In this document: one piece after another, positions 48,901-59,876 of the stretch
How the letters are laid out: each line of letters begins with the position of its first letter
How positions within the stretch are numbered: the stretch's first letter is position 1
Assembly: GCF_902706605.1 (NCBI RefSeq)
Contig: NZ_CACSLH010000007.1
Span: forward strand, 42,488-106,487
Length of the DNA: 64,000 nt
Origin: Enterococcus sp. CSURQ0835
GTDB taxonomy: Bacteria; Bacillota; Bacilli; Lactobacillales; Enterococcaceae
Direction of reading: 5' to 3'
Notes under the pieces: generated by a model
What the model saw: only the letters and a program-made list of their open reading frames with translations
Database searches by the model: none
What the model was told of the DNA's origin: nothing
Program-made: the position numbers and the translations under genes

Positions 48901-51483
48901 ATGGCTAACTTTCTACGGAAGATAATTGAAAATGATAAAAAAGAATTAAAACGATTAAGTAAGATCGCGGATAAAGTTGAGTCACACGCTGACGAGATGG
49001 CCGCATTAAGTGATGAGGCATTACGTGCCAAAACAGATGAGTTTCGTGGACGTTATCAAAAAGGTGAGACCTTAGACGCTTTGTTACCAGAAGCTTTCGC
49101 AGTTGTTCGGGAAGCGGCTAAACGAGTGTTAGGACTTTACCCTTACCACGTTCAGTTAATGGGTGGGATCGTCTTACATGATGGGAACATTCCAGAGATG
49201 AAGACTGGTGAAGGGAAGACGTTGACTGCGACGATGCCAGTTTATTTGAACGCGTTGAGCGGTGAAGGGGTCCACGTAGTTACGGTCAATGAATACCTTT
49301 CGACTCGTGACTCCACTGAGATGGGCGAATTGTACAATTTCTTAGGAATGACGGTTGGGTTGAACATCAATTCAAAATCACCAGATGAAAAACGAGAAGC
49401 GTACAACTGTGACATCACCTATAGTACGAACAATGAATTAGGGTTTGATTATTTGCGGGACAACATGGTCGTTTATCGCAATCAAATGGTGCAACGGCCG
49501 TTGAATTATGCGATCGTCGATGAGGTCGATTCGATCTTGATCGATGAAGCGCGGACACCGCTGATCATTTCAGGTGCAGCAGAAAGTTCGACTGCACTTT
49601 ATAATCGGACGGATAATTTTGTCAAACGTCTAAAAGAAGAGGACGACTATAAGATCGATATCCAATCTAAGACGATCGGCTTAACTGAACAAGGGATCGA
49701 AAAAGCTGAAGAAAACTTTGGTTTAGATAATTTATATGATATTGAAAACACGGCCCTGACCCATCATATGGACCAAGCGTTACGGGCGAATTACATCATG
49801 TTGCGTGATATCGATTACGTTGTTCAAGAAGGAAAAGTCTTGATCGTTGACCAATTTACGGGTCGGATCATGGATGGTCGTCGTTATTCAGATGGGTTGC
49901 ATCAAGCGATCGAAGCCAAAGAAGGCGTTGAGATCGAAGACGAAACGAAAACGATGGCGACTATCACGTTCCAGAACTATTTCCGGATGTACAAAAAACT
50001 TTCTGGGATGACCGGGACAGCGAAGACGGAAGAAGAAGAATTCCGCGAGATTTATAACATCGAAGTTATCCAGATCCCAACGAATAAACCAATCATTCGG
50101 GAAGACCATCCCGATTTGTTATACCCAACTTTGGAAAGCAAATTCCATGCAGTTGTTGCAGATATTAAAGCGCGCCATGAAAAAGGTCAACCGATCTTAG
50201 TCGGGACAGTTGCCGTTGAAACGTCTGAATTATTGTCGAATCTATTAGATAAAGAAAAGATTCCGCATGAAGTGTTGAATGCGAAAAATCACTTTAAAGA
50301 AGCAGAGATCATCATGAATGCTGGGCAAAAAGGCGCCGTTACGATCGCGACCAATATGGCCGGTCGGGGGACGGATATCAAGCTTGGTTTAGACGTTCGT
50401 GAATTAGGCGGACTAGCCGTGATCGGGACTGAGCGTCACGAATCACGCCGAATCGACAATCAGTTGCGGGGCCGTTCAGGTCGACAAGGTGATCCTGGGG
50501 TTTCTCAATTTTATCTTTCATTAGAAGATGACTTAATGAAACGTTTCGGTTCTGAAAAGATCAAAGCGTTCTTAGATCGAATGAAAGTCGAAGATGAAGA
50601 TGCCGTGATCCAAAGTCGGATGTTGACCAAACAAGTTGAATCCGCGCAAAAACGGGTCGAAGGAAATAACTACGACACTCGGAAAAACGTCTTGCAGTAT
50701 GATGACGTGATGCGCGAGCAGCGAGAAGTTATTTACAAACAGCGTCAAGACGTGATCATGGAAGAAAAAGATCTGTCACCACAGTTGATGAATATGGTGA
50801 AACGCACGATCTCACGGGTCGTCGATGGCCATACCCAATTAGAAAAAGCGGATTGGAATTTAGACGGGATCGTCGATTTTGCGGGGACGACTTTAGTCAA
50901 TGAAAATTCCATCAGCAAAAAAGATCTGGAAGATAAAACGCCTGAAGAAATGAAAGATTATCTTTACAATCGCGCAAAAGAAGTCTTTGATCAAAAAGCG
51001 GAGCAGCTTCACAGTCCAGATCAATTATTGGAATTTGAAAAAGTCGTGATCTTACGCGTTGTTGATACGAAATGGACCGATCACATCGATGCGATGGATC
51101 AGTTACGTCAATCAGTTGGGTTGCGAGCTTATGGACAAAACAATCCGTTAGTGGAATACCAAACTGAAGGTTATAAGATGTTTGAGGATATGGTCGGTTC
51201 GATCGAATATGAAGTGACTCGTCTCTTCATGAAAGCTGAGATCCGCCAAAATGTTCAACGAGAACAAGTTGGCACGCAACAAGAAGAACATCCGGTCGAA
51301 GAAGATCAACCGGCGTCACCACAAACGATGACGACGGAACAAGCGATCGAATACAACAAGCATGTCAAACGCCCGGAAGATAAGATCTTAACGGCTGAGA
51401 TGGTCAAAGGTGTTGGCCGAAATGATCCTTGCCCATGCGGCAGCGGTAAGAAGTTTAAAAACTGCCACGGCAAAAATTTATAG
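48901..51483 (+). CDS. secA: Preprotein translocase ATPase SecA
   Basis: An 860-residue motor for Sec export. Walker A is [10 protein letters not shown], the DEAD-like motif is [16 protein letters not shown], and motif VI is [13 protein letters not shown]. The C-terminal zinc tail [16 protein letters not shown] is intact. ATG at 48901 gives the conserved start [19 protein letters not shown]; an in-frame TTG at 48877 precedes the ribosome-binding site. It forms one functional set with secG at 13.3 kb. Confidence 0.97.
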   Translation: MANFLRKIIENDKKELKRLSKIADKVESHADEMAALSDEALRAKTDEFRGRYQKGETLDALLPEAFAVVREAAKRVLGLYPYHVQLMGGIVLHDGNIPEMKTGEGKTLTATMPVYLNALSGEGVHVVTVNEYLSTRDSTEMGELYNFLGMTVGLNINSKSPDEKREAYNCDITYSTNNELGFDYLRDNMVVYRNQMVQRPLNYAIVDEVDSILIDEARTPLIISGAAESSTALYNRTDNFVKRLKEEDDYKIDIQSKTIGLTEQGIEKAEENFGLDNLYDIENTALTHHMDQALRANYIMLRDIDYVVQEGKVLIVDQFTGRIMDGRRYSDGLHQAIEAKEGVEIEDETKTMATITFQNYFRMYKKLSGMTGTAKTEEEEFREIYNIEVIQIPTNKPIIREDHPDLLYPTLESKFHAVVADIKARHEKGQPILVGTVAVETSELLSNLLDKEKIPHEVLNAKNHFKEAEIIMNAGQKGAVTIATNMAGRGTDIKLGLDVRELGGLAVIGTERHESRRIDNQLRGRSGRQGDPGVSQFYLSLEDDLMKRFGSEKIKAFLDRMKVEDEDAVIQSRMLTKQVESAQKRVEGNNYDTRKNVLQYDDVMREQREVIYKQRQDVIMEEKDLSPQLMNMVKRTISRVVDGHTQLEKADWNLDGIVDFAGTTLVNENSISKKDLEDKTPEEMKDYLYNRAKEVFDQKAEQLHSPDQLLEFEKVVILRVVDTKWTDHIDAMDQLRQSVGLRAYGQNNPLVEYQTEGYKMFEDMVGSIEYEVTRLFMKAEIRQNVQREQVGTQQEEHPVEEDQPASPQTMTTEQAIEYNKHVKRPEDKILTAEMVKGVGRNDPCPCGSGKKFKNCHGKNL

Positions 51484-51486
51484 ACT

Positions 51487-51522
51487 AAAAAAGCTGTGAC
51501 GCAATTTGGTCACAGCTTTTTT
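51487..51522 (+). terminator. Terminator of secA
   Basis: AAAAAAGCTGTGAC (51487-51500) pairs perfectly with GTCACAGCTTTTTT (51509-51522). Confidence 0.93.
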
Positions 51523-51605
51523 AGCTAATGAAAGATAATCTTGAAAAGTGCCCGCTAGTTTTAGCAGCGTCATTTTTCAGAAATTCAAGAAATGAGGGAA
51601 TGAGC

Positions 51606-52722
51606 TTGGAAAATGCTGAGATTCGCAATTTATTAGATGAGATGCAAGCGCAAGTCGCTAGTTTTAGGAGGTCTCTTTGACTTAGATCAGTTGGAAGAAG
51701 AGATCGCTGAAGCGGAACATCAAATGTCAGAACCAAATTTTTGGGATGATTCAGAAAAAGCGCAAGCCTTGATCAATCAAACGAATCAAGCCAAAGCAAC
51801 TTATGATTCATTCAACGCCATCGCAAATGAAGTCGATGAATTGAATGTGATGATGGAGATGCAACAAGAAGAATTTGATCCGGAATTACAAACGGAATTA
51901 GAAAAGCGGCTGTTGGCGTTGAAAGATCGAGTCGCAAGTTATGAATTAGCACTTTTGTTAGATGGACCGTATGACCAAAACAATGCGATCTTAGAGATCC
52001 ATCCGGGAGCGGGCGGGACCGAGTCTCAAGATTGGGGTTCGATGTTGTTGCGAATGTATACGCGCTGGGGTGAGCAACATGGTTTTTCCGTTGAGACACT
52101 TGATTACCAAGCCGGTGACGAAGCGGGGATCAAAAGTGTGACGCTTTTGATCAAAGGCCACAACGCATTTGGTTATTTACGTTCAGAAAAAGGTGTCCAT
52201 CGGTTAGTCCGGATCTCGCCATTTGATTCTGCCAATCGTCGCCACACTTCATTTTGTTCAGTCGATGTGATGCCAGAACTCGATGAGACGATTGAAGTAG
52301 ACATCAACCCGGACGATTTAAAAGTCGATGTCTATCGGGCTAGCGGGGCAGGCGGCCAGCACATCAATAAAACGTCTTCAGCGGTCCGGATCACGCACTT
52401 GCCGACTGGGATCGTCGTAGCCAGTCAAGCGCAACGTTCGCAATTTCAAAACCGCGAGACTGCGATGAGTATGTTAAAAGCGAAACTCTATCAGCGAGAA
52501 TTAGAGAAAAAAGAACAAGAAGCGGCTAGCTTGCGAGGCGAACAAATGGATATCAGCTGGGGGTCCCAAATTCGTTCTTATGTGTTCCATCCGTATTCAA
52601 TGGTAAAAGATCACCGAACGAATTATGAGACCGGAAATGTCCAAGCAGTGATGGATGGTGACCTTGACCCATTTATCGATGCGTATTTGAAGTGGCACTT
52701 AAGTCAGCAGACAGAACATTGA
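51606..52722 (+). CDS. prfB: Peptide chain release factor 2, with programmed +1 frameshift
   Basis: RF2 recognises UGA and UAA. Reading starts at TTG 51606 (GAGGG about seven bases upstream; an ATG at 51600 is too close to it) and reaches an in-frame TGA at 51678-51680 after 24 codons. The site reads AGG AGG TCT CTT TGA C: an internal Shine-Dalgarno, a slippery CTT and the RF2 stop codon, the classic autoregulation signal. A +1 shift gives [14 protein letters not shown] and a 371-residue protein. The stop-reading tripeptide SPF (RISPFDS) and GGQ (GAGGQHIN) confirm RF2. Scarce RF2 promotes the shift and so its own synthesis. Confidence 0.97.
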
Positions 52723-52813
52723 CATTTGAAATCAAATTGTAAAATCTAGCAAGACAGCTGAAATATTGCCATGCTATAATAACAAAGTCAAAAAAGGAGT
52801 TGAATAAAAAAAC

Positions 52814-53503
52814 ATGATAGAGATGCAGAATGTGGTGAAAAAATATTCGAACGGTACCACGGCTGTCCGCGATCTTTCTGTCACCATCGCTGCAGGGGAA
52901 TTTGTGTATGTCGTCGGACCATCGGGAAGTGGCAAGTCGACGTTTGTCAAATTGATGTACCGGGAAGAAAAAGCCACGGCAGGAAAAAAACTTGAAGTGG
53001 CCAAGCATGATTTGTTAAAAATAAAAAATCGTGATGTTCCGTATTTACGTCGGGATGTCGGCGTGGTCTTCCAAGATTTTAAATTATTGCCGAAAAAGAC
53101 TGTTTATGAAAATGTCGCGTATGCGATGGAAGTCATTGGGAAAAAGCCGCGGGAGATCCAAAAGCGGGTAATGGAAGTGTTAGATCTTGTGGGATTGAAG
53201 CACAAAGTCCGCGTCTTTCCTGATCAATTATCCGGTGGTGAAGAACAGCGGGTCTCGATTGCTCGCGCGATCGTCAACACGCCTAAAGTATTGATCGCTG
53301 ATGAACCGACAGGAAATCTCGATCCGGATACTTCAATGGAGATCATGAAATTATTAGACCGAATCAACGGTCAAGGAACGACCGTGGTGATGGCGACCCA
53401 CAACAAAACGATCGTGGATTCAATTCGTCATCGGGTGCTTGAAATCGATAACGGGCTGATCGTTCGAGATGAAGCGGAAGGAGAGTATGAGCTCGATGAT
53501 TAG
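52814..53503 (+). CDS. ftsE: Cell-division ABC ATPase FtsE
   Basis: A 229-residue ATPase that with FtsX controls peptidoglycan hydrolases at the division site. Walker [10 protein letters not shown], signature [14 protein letters not shown], Walker [16 protein letters not shown] at 52814 is preceded by AAGGAG at about 13 bases. TGCTATAAT just upstream (about 52772-52780) is a good extended -10. It overlaps the ftsX start. Confidence 0.95.
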   Translation: MIEMQNVVKKYSNGTTAVRDLSVTIAAGEFVYVVGPSGSGKSTFVKLMYREEKATAGKKLEVAKHDLLKIKNRDVPYLRRDVGVVFQDFKLLPKKTVYENVAYAMEVIGKKPREIQKRVMEVLDLVGLKHKVRVFPDQLSGGEEQRVSIARAIVNTPKVLIADEPTGNLDPDTSMEIMKLLDRINGQGTTVVMATHNKTIVDSIRHRVLEIDNGLIVRDEAEGEYELDD

Positions 53504-54380
53504 AATTTTCTTCCGACATCTATTAGATAGTTTCAAAAGTATGAAACGTAACGGTTGGATGACGCTGGCGTCCATCAGTGCAGTTACGATCACGTTGACT
53601 TTGGTGGGGATCTTTTTAGCTGTAATCATGAATGCTACAAAATTTGCTCAAGACGTGGAGAACAATGTCGATGTCAGCGTTTTTGTCGATATCGGGACCA
53701 ATCAAGCGGACCGAGCAAAATTAGAGACGGAGCTGCAACAGTTACCGCACGTCAAAAAAGTTCGCTACTCTAGTAAGCAAGCACAATTGAAAAAATTGCA
53801 AGCAGCGATGGGGGATGCATGGGAGTTATTTGAAGGCGACAACAATCCCCTCTATGATGTGTATATCGTCAGTGCCAAAGATCCTAGTGAGATCAAAAGT
53901 GTCTCTAAAAGCGCGAGTCAGCTGAACAATGTTTTTCGCGCGGATTATGGTGGCAAGTCTAGTGATCGAATCTTTAAAGTGGCCAATGTCGTCAAAACTT
54001 GGGGCTTAGGCGCTGCCGCACTGTTAGTTTTTGTGGCGATCTTTTTGATCTCCAATACGATTCGGATCACGATTTTTTCGCGCCAACAAGAAATCCAGAT
54101 CATGCGGTTAGTCGGAGCTAAAAATGGTTATATCCGCTGGCCGTTTTTCTTAGAAGGTGGTTGGATCGGCTTGATCGGTTCGATCATTCCGATTTTGATC
54201 TTGACGTATGGTTATGGCAAGATTTTCCAACTAGCCACACCGTATTTAGTTCAATCAAACTTAGCGATGTTAAAACCGAATGATCTGATTTGGAAATTGG
54301 ACTTGATGATGGCTGTAGGTGGTTATTTGATCGGAGCATTAGGATCGATCATTTCGATGCGGCGCTTCTTGAAAATTTAA
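53496..54380 (+). CDS. ftsX: Cell-division ABC permease FtsX
   Basis: A 294-residue membrane protein with four helices: one near 20-45, an extracellular domain (about 55-165), then three helices (about 175-290). It starts [20 protein letters not shown], as in relatives. I use ATG 53496; ATG 53487 is closer to the site GGAAGGAG and equally possible. It overlaps ftsE, which supports the heteromeric complex. Its usual partners are PcsB- or CwlO-type hydrolases, not seen nearby. Confidence 0.93.
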   Translation: MIRIFFRHLLDSFKSMKRNGWMTLASISAVTITLTLVGIFLAVIMNATKFAQDVENNVDVSVFVDIGTNQADRAKLETELQQLPHVKKVRYSSKQAQLKKLQAAMGDAWELFEGDNNPLYDVYIVSAKDPSEIKSVSKSASQLNNVFRADYGGKSSDRIFKVANVVKTWGLGAAALLVFVAIFLISNTIRITIFSRQQEIQIMRLVGAKNGYIRWPFFLEGGWIGLIGSIIPILILTYGYGKIFQLATPYLVQSNLAMLKPNDLIWKLDLMMAVGGYLIGALGSIISMRRFLKI

Positions 54381-54413
54381 AAATAGCAAGATAAGCAAAT
54401 GGAAATAAGCGTG

Positions 54414-54458
54414 AACGATTTCGTTGTCGATCCAATAACGAATCGTTTGCGTTTTTTT
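54414..54458 (+). terminator. Terminator of ftsEX
   Basis: AACGATT-CGTT pairs with AACG-AATCGTT across an 11-base loop, then TGCG and seven T. Confidence 0.8.
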
Positions 54459-54536
54459 AGTTGTTTGTGGCGCACGTTTTTTTCTATTTACTTTCTTTTT
54501 GGTCTCCGTTATTCTTTGAATGAAGGGGTTGGAAGT

Positions 54537-55985
54537 ATGGCGTTTATTCAAGAGCATTTAGGGACTTTGATCGTGATTATCAATACGATCTTGTCACTGG
54601 TGATCGTCTTTCGCGAACGAAAAGACACGGTCCACACGTGGGCTTGGCTATTAGTGTTGACTTTTTTGCCGATCGTAGGCTTTGTGATGTACATTTTTTT
54701 GGGCAAAGGGATCACGAAAGAACGGATTTTTGATTTAAAGATGCAAAGCAAATTAGGGTTGAACATTGAGATCGAAGAACAACAACGAGCACTGCAGCGC
54801 GGACTTTATCCGCGGCCGCAGACCGGACAAGTCGAGCCGAAACAATTGATCTATATGCTGACGGTTTTTGAAAGTTCGTTGTACACGAGTAATAACGCGC
54901 TGACCTTATTTACGGATGGGGGTAAAAAATTTGCTGCTTTGTTAGCGGATATCGCAAACGCTCAAGATCATATCCATTTAGAATATTATATTTATCGCAG
55001 TGATGCACTCGGCAAAAAAGTACGGGCGGCATTGGTGGCTGCGGCTAAACGTGGCGTCAAAGTCCGCGTTTTGTTAGATGCGTGGGGCTCAACACAAGTC
55101 AACCGCCGCTTTTTTGAACCGCTGATCGCACAAGGCGGTTCGGTGGAATTTTTCTTTCCGCTGTTCGTTCCATATTTGAATCCGCGGATGAATTATCGGA
55201 ATCACCGCAAGATCGTCGTGATCGATGGTGTGATCGGTTACACGGGCGGTTTTAATGTCGGTGACGAATATTTAGGCGGTGTTGATAAATTTGGTTATTG
55301 GCGCGATAATCATTTGCGGATCGAAGGCGATGCAGTCTATTCGTTGCAAAATCGTTTTTTGATGGATTGGAACTCGCAACATAAAAATGAAGTGACTTAC
55401 CAGCAACGTTATTTTCCAGCTAATGAAAATCCTGGTAAGCGCGCTGTGCAGATCGTGTGTAGCGGACCAGATGATAGTCATGAGCAGATCAAATTGACGT
55501 ATTTGAAAATGATCAATTTAGCGAAAAAAGAGATCTTGATCCAAACACCGTACTATATTCCCGATGTGTCGATCCACGAAGCCTTGAAGTCTGCTTTACT
55601 TTCGGGCGTCAAAGTTCGCTTGCAAATTCCCAATAAACCAGATCACCTGTTAGTCTACTGGGCGACGTATTCTTTTTCAGCTGAACTATTGGAATATGGC
55701 GGCATCATTGAAACGTATGAAGCGGGTTTTATCCATGCGAAGACGATGGTGATCGATGGCGGGATCGCGTCTGTCGGTTCGGCTAATATCGACATGCGCT
55801 CTTTTCAATTGGATTTTGAAGTCAATACGATCATTTATGACCGTGAGTTTGCGGAACAAATCCGGGCGGCTTTTTTGGAAGATTCGAAACAATCACAGTT
55901 GTTGACGCCGGAACTTTATCGCCAGCGAGGCTGGGTGATCAAGTTCAAAGAAGGAATTGCCCGTTTGATTTCACCGCTGTTATAA
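54537..55985 (+). CDS. cls: Cardiolipin synthase
   Basis: A 482-residue membrane enzyme of the phospholipase D family that condenses phosphatidylglycerol into cardiolipin. Two N-terminal membrane helices (about 7-25 and 35-55) and both HKD motifs are present (HRKIVVID and HAKTMVID). ATG at 54537 has AAGGGG eight bases upstream. An in-frame reading from 54399 would cover the ftsX terminator and is rejected. In enterococci, changes in cls are associated with daptomycin resistance, as are liaFSR and liaX; here liaXYZ lies 5.6 kb downstream. Confidence 0.94.
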   Translation: MAFIQEHLGTLIVIINTILSLVIVFRERKDTVHTWAWLLVLTFLPIVGFVMYIFLGKGITKERIFDLKMQSKLGLNIEIEEQQRALQRGLYPRPQTGQVEPKQLIYMLTVFESSLYTSNNALTLFTDGGKKFAALLADIANAQDHIHLEYYIYRSDALGKKVRAALVAAAKRGVKVRVLLDAWGSTQVNRRFFEPLIAQGGSVEFFFPLFVPYLNPRMNYRNHRKIVVIDGVIGYTGGFNVGDEYLGGVDKFGYWRDNHLRIEGDAVYSLQNRFLMDWNSQHKNEVTYQQRYFPANENPGKRAVQIVCSGPDDSHEQIKLTYLKMINLAKKEILIQTPYYIPDVSIHEALKSALLSGVKVRLQIPNKPDHLLVYWATYSFSAELLEYGGIIETYEAGFIHAKTMVIDGGIASVGSANIDMRSFQLDFEVNTIIYDREFAEQIRAAFLEDSKQSQLLTPELYRQRGWVIKFKEGIARLISPLL

Positions 55986-56117
55986 AAATTTTTACTTTTT
56001 TCACTGAGGACTTAATGTTAAAATAAGTTAGCTTTCTGACAAGCACTGAATAAAAGATACTGTGGTACTAGGTTGCCACTAACTGAATCAGATTAAAATG
56101 AAACGAGGAAAACGTGC

Positions 56118-56966
56118 ATGAAAAAATGGTTGCTGCCACTTTTAGGTCTAATTTTGTTATTATCTGGCTGTTCAAAGTGGATCGATCGCGGCGAGTCGGT
56201 GACGGCCGTGGGATCGTCTGCTTTACAGCCGTTAGTTGAAACGGTCGCAGAAGAATACCAAGGCAAACACCCTGGCAAATTTATCAATGTCCAAGGCGGT
56301 GGGAGCGGGACCGGTTTAAGCCAAGTCCAATCAGGGGCTGTTGATATCGGGAACTCTGATTTGTTCGCGGAAGAAAAAAGTGGGATCAAGGCAGAGAAAT
56401 TAGTCGACCACAAAGTCGCGGTCGTTGGGATTACACCAATCGTCAATAAAAAAGTCGGCGTCAAAGATATCTCACTAGAAAATTTGCGTAAGATCTTTTT
56501 AGGCGAGATCAAAAACTGGAAAGAGTTAGGCGGACGCGACCAAGCAATCGTTGTATTGAACCGCGCTGCAGCAAGCGGAACGCGCGCGACTTTTGAAAAA
56601 TGGGTGATGGATGGCAAAGACGCAATCCGAGCACAAGAACAAGATTCTTCTGGCATGGTGCGTCAAATCGTCACCGATACACCGGGTGCGATCTCTTACA
56701 CAGCCTTTTCATACGTGACCAAAGACGTGCAGACATTAAAAATCGATGGCGTAGCACCGACTGATGAAAATGTTGCCACTAACACGTGGAAAATTTGGGC
56801 GTATGAACATATGTATACTAAAGGCCGACCAAATGAATTAACGAAAGAATTTTTGGATTATATGTTAACGACGGAAGTCCAAGAAAAAATCGTGACTAAA
56901 CTTGGGTACATCCCCGTTTCTGCGATGAAAGTCGAGCGTGACTGGGAAGGGAATTTAATTAAATAG
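56118..56966 (+). CDS. pstS: Phosphate-binding lipoprotein PstS
   Basis: A 282-residue lipoprotein; the lipobox is LLLSGC with Cys18. Phosphate-binding loops are visible: VGSSALQPLVE, GGGSGTGLSQVQSG and RAAASGTRATFEKW. It captures inorganic phosphate for PstCAB. Possible promoter: TGTTAAAAT about 95 bases upstream. It is separated from pstC by a terminator and a structured region, so it is likely expressed at a higher or separate level. Confidence 0.94.
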   Translation: MKKWLLPLLGLILLLSGCSKWIDRGESVTAVGSSALQPLVETVAEEYQGKHPGKFINVQGGGSGTGLSQVQSGAVDIGNSDLFAEEKSGIKAEKLVDHKVAVVGITPIVNKKVGVKDISLENLRKIFLGEIKNWKELGGRDQAIVVLNRAAASGTRATFEKWVMDGKDAIRAQEQDSSGMVRQIVTDTPGAISYTAFSYVTKDVQTLKIDGVAPTDENVATNTWKIWAYEHMYTKGRPNELTKEFLDYMLTTEVQEKIVTKLGYIPVSAMKVERDWEGNLIK

Positions 56967-57060
56967 AATTTTTCCTGTGATCAGTCACAGATTCGGCCGA
57001 CACATGAACTGATGGAGCAAGGAAAAATTTTCATGAAGAGCGGGCGACCGTTCTTTTTTT
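56967..57060 (+). terminator. Structured region and terminator after pstS
   Basis: An outer inverted repeat AATTTTTCCT (56967-56976) / AGGAAAAATT (57020-57029) encloses ATCAGT/ACTGAT and a TCGGCCGA palindrome. A separate terminator follows: AAGAGCGG (57036-57043) pairs with CCGTTCTT (57048-57055), then T. Confidence 0.7.
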
Positions 57061-57120
57061 ATTGAATTTTTAGGGAAACGCCGCACACGCTAACTGGTGG
57101 AACGAACCGTAAACGTTCTA

Positions 57121-57137
57121 TTTACACAATCTTTACA
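57121..57137 (+). promoter_or_regulatory. PhoP-box-like direct repeat upstream of pstC
   Basis: TTTACA-CAATC-TTTACA: two hexamers 11 bases apart, as in PhoP boxes of Firmicutes (TTWACA repeats). It lies about 100 bases before pstC, consistent with induction at low phosphate. Confidence 0.65.
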
Positions 57138-57235
57138 AAAGTCATTGAATCGTTACGGGAGGTTAAAATTAAATTGATGTTCAGGCGGTAAAATGAGTCT
57201 GGTAGATTAGGAAAACGAGGGGGAGCAAGACCTTG

Positions 57236-58162
57236 ATGAAAACGGAAGATGTAAAGAAAGCTTTAACTACGAAATCAAAACGTGCCCGGATCGAACAACG
57301 AGGCAAATTTATCAGTTTCATTTGTATTGCATTGATCGTGTTTGTGGTCGCGGCTATTTTTTATTTTGTCGCCAGCAAAGGATTAGCGACTTTTTTTGTG
57401 GATAAAATCAATGTGATGGACTTTTTATTCGGAACGGTTTGGAATCCAAGTGCCACCGGTCCAGATGGCAAACCATTAGTCGGCGCGCTGCCGATGATCT
57501 TAGGTTCATTTATCGTCACTTTTTTGTCAGCGATCGTTGCAACACCGTTTGCCATCGGGGCAGCTGTCTTTATGACGGAGATCTCTCCTAATCGCGGACA
57601 ACGTTTCTTACAGCCGGTGATCGAATTATTAGTTGGGATTCCATCAGTCGTTTACGGGTTTATCGGACTATCAGTGATCGTGCCGATGATCCGCTCGATT
57701 TTTGGCGGAACTGGTTTTGGGATCTTAGCGGGAACGTTCGTCTTGTTCGTCATGATTTTACCGACTGTGACGACGATGACTGTCGATGCGTTGAAATCCG
57801 TGCCGCGGCATTATCGCGAAGCTTCATTGGCACTAGGTGGGACGCGTTGGCAAACGATTTATAAAGTCGTTTTACGAGCAGCTGTTCCGGGAATTTTGAC
57901 TGCGGTCGTCTTTGGGATGGCACGCGCGTTCGGGGAAGCGTTGGCGATCCAAATGGTGATCGGGAATGCGGCGCTAATGCCGACGAGTTTAACGACGCCA
58001 TCCTCGACTTTGACTTCGATCTTAACGATGGGGATCGGGAACACGATCATGGGGACGGTCGAAAATAATGTCTTATGGTCACTGGCCTTGATCTTACTTT
58101 TGATGTCTCTAGTCTTTAACATCGTGATCCGTTATATCGGGAAAAAAGGAGAGATGAAATAA
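57236..58162 (+). CDS. pstC: Phosphate ABC transporter permease PstC
   Basis: A 308-residue permease with six membrane helices and the binding-protein-dependent transport motif (EASLALGGTRWQTIYKVVL). Starts TTG 57233 and ATG 57236 share the site GGGGGAG; I choose ATG. Its stop overlaps the pstA start by one base (TAATG). Confidence 0.94.
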   Translation: MKTEDVKKALTTKSKRARIEQRGKFISFICIALIVFVVAAIFYFVASKGLATFFVDKINVMDFLFGTVWNPSATGPDGKPLVGALPMILGSFIVTFLSAIVATPFAIGAAVFMTEISPNRGQRFLQPVIELLVGIPSVVYGFIGLSVIVPMIRSIFGGTGFGILAGTFVLFVMILPTVTTMTVDALKSVPRHYREASLALGGTRWQTIYKVVLRAAVPGILTAVVFGMARAFGEALAIQMVIGNAALMPTSLTTPSSTLTSILTMGIGNTIMGTVENNVLWSLALILLLMSLVFNIVIRYIGKKGEMK

Positions 58163-59049
58163 TGAAAAATGCAAAAAAAGCCGACAAGATCGCAACAGGC
58201 GTCTTATACGGCGTTTCAGGTTTGATCGTGTGTATCTTGGCTTTCTTGCTCTTATACATTTTGATTCGCGGCCTGCCGCATGTCTCATGGGAATTTTTGA
58301 CGCAACCGTCTAAAGCGTATCAAAAAGGCGGCGGGATCGGTATCCAATTATTCAACTCACTGTATCTTTTATTGATTACGATGCTGATCAGTTTTCCCAT
58401 CTCACTTGGTGCAGGAATTTATTTATCAGAATACGCGACAGACAATTGGGTGACGGGGATCATTCGGACTTCGATCGAGATCTTGAGTTCATTGCCATCA
58501 GTAGTCGTCGGGTTGTTTGGTTTCTTAGTTTTTGTGATTCAATTTGGTTATGGTTTTTCGATCTTATCTGGGGCGCTGGCGTTGACATTATTCAACTTGC
58601 CGCTTTTGACACGAAATATCGAAGAGTCATTGCGGGCGATCCATTACACGCAACGAGAAGCAGGTCTTGCTTTAGGTTTATCACGTTGGGAAACGGTGAC
58701 AAAAATCGTCGTGCCCGATGCGTCACCGGGAATTTTGACCGGGATCATTTTAAGTTCGGGTCGGATCTTTGGGGAAGCCGCAGCTTTGATCTATACGGCG
58801 GGGCAAAGTGCGCCAGCGTTAGATTTTTCTAATTGGAATCCGTTGAGTGTCTCAAGTCCGATCAGTATTTTTCGCCAAGCTGAAACGTTAGCGGTCCACA
58901 TTTGGAAGATCAATACAGAAGGCACGATGCCAGATGGTGTCAGTGTCTCAGCTGGTGCCTCTGCGGTCTTGATCTTAGCGGTGTTGTTGTTTAACTTCGG
59001 CGCGCGGGCGATCGGCAAACGGCTCCACAAAAAATTGACTTCAGCCTAA
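58162..59049 (+). CDS. pstA: Phosphate ABC transporter permease PstA
   Basis: A 295-residue permease with six membrane helices. The EAA-type loop [21 protein letters not shown] contacts the ATPase. The [15 protein letters not shown] segment is typical. It starts within the pstC stop codon and is followed after 10 bases by pstB1. Confidence 0.94.
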   Translation: MKNAKKADKIATGVLYGVSGLIVCILAFLLLYILIRGLPHVSWEFLTQPSKAYQKGGGIGIQLFNSLYLLLITMLISFPISLGAGIYLSEYATDNWVTGIIRTSIEILSSLPSVVVGLFGFLVFVIQFGYGFSILSGALALTLFNLPLLTRNIEESLRAIHYTQREAGLALGLSRWETVTKIVVPDASPGILTGIILSSGRIFGEAAALIYTAGQSAPALDFSNWNPLSVSSPISIFRQAETLAVHIWKINTEGTMPDGVSVSAGASAVLILAVLLFNFGARAIGKRLHKKLTSA

Positions 59050-59059
59050 GGAGAGTAGC

Positions 59060-59860
59060 ATGAAAGAATACGATGTAGCAGACCAACATATCATCACGAT
59101 GCCAGGTGAGATCGCTCTCCACACCGAAGACTTGCACGTCTTTTACGGTGATAATGAAGCGATCAAAGGTGTCGATCTGGAATTTGAAAAAAATAAAATC
59201 ACCGCCTTGATCGGGCCTTCCGGTTGCGGGAAGTCAACGTACTTACGCTCATTGAACCGGATGAATGATGGCATCTCAAGCGCGCGTGTGACCGGTAAGA
59301 TCATGTACAAAGGCGTGGACATCAATGCTAAAAATATTGACGTTTATGAGATGCGCAAACGAATCGGCATGGTCTTTCAACGGCCGAATCCGTTCAGTAA
59401 ATCAATTCGGGAAAATATCACTTTTGCGTTAAAGCAACACGGTGAACACGATAAAAAAGTTTTAGACGAAATCGTTGAAACGAGTTTGAAACAAGCTGCA
59501 CTGTGGGATCAAGTTAAAGATAATCTAGATAAAAGTGCCTTAGCTTTATCTGGTGGTCAGCAACAGCGTTTATGTATCGCGCGGGCAATCGCCATGAAGC
59601 CTGATATTTTATTATTAGATGAGCCAGCCAGCGCGCTTGACCCGATCTCAACGGGGACTGTGGAAGAAACGCTTGTGCAATTAAAAGAAGATTACACGAT
59701 CGTCATCGTGACCCACAACATGCAACAAGCGGCTCGGATCTCGGATTACACCGCCTTTTTCTATTTAGGTTATGCTATCGAGTACGATGAAACGCGGAAG
59801 ATCTTTACGCGTCCGAAGATCCAATCCACCGAAGATTACGTTTCGGGCCACTTTGGTTAA
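59060..59860 (+). CDS. pstB1: Phosphate ABC transporter ATPase PstB (first copy)
   Basis: A 266-residue ATPase with an N-terminal extension of about 15 residues relative to the second copy. Walker [10 protein letters not shown], signature [14 protein letters not shown], Walker [14 protein letters not shown]. Two pstB genes in tandem are normal in Bacilli. Its stop is followed 16 bases later by pstB2 with GGAGG. Confidence 0.95.
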   Translation: MKEYDVADQHIITMPGEIALHTEDLHVFYGDNEAIKGVDLEFEKNKITALIGPSGCGKSTYLRSLNRMNDGISSARVTGKIMYKGVDINAKNIDVYEMRKRIGMVFQRPNPFSKSIRENITFALKQHGEHDKKVLDEIVETSLKQAALWDQVKDNLDKSALALSGGQQQRLCIARAIAMKPDILLLDEPASALDPISTGTVEETLVQLKEDYTIVIVTHNMQQAARISDYTAFFYLGYAIEYDETRKIFTRPKIQSTEDYVSGHFG

Positions 59861-59876
59861 GAGATGGAGGAAAAAC

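Noticed and set aside
54399..54536. N-terminal extension of cardiolipin synthase
   Set aside because: It would translate the ftsX terminator hairpin and its T run; the ATG at 54537 has a proper site and gives the usual length.
56093..56656. Open frame of 187 codons on the minus strand opposite pstS
   Set aside because: It lies fully over a clear pstS gene, has no ribosome-binding site and no recognisable domain; it follows from codon bias of pstS.
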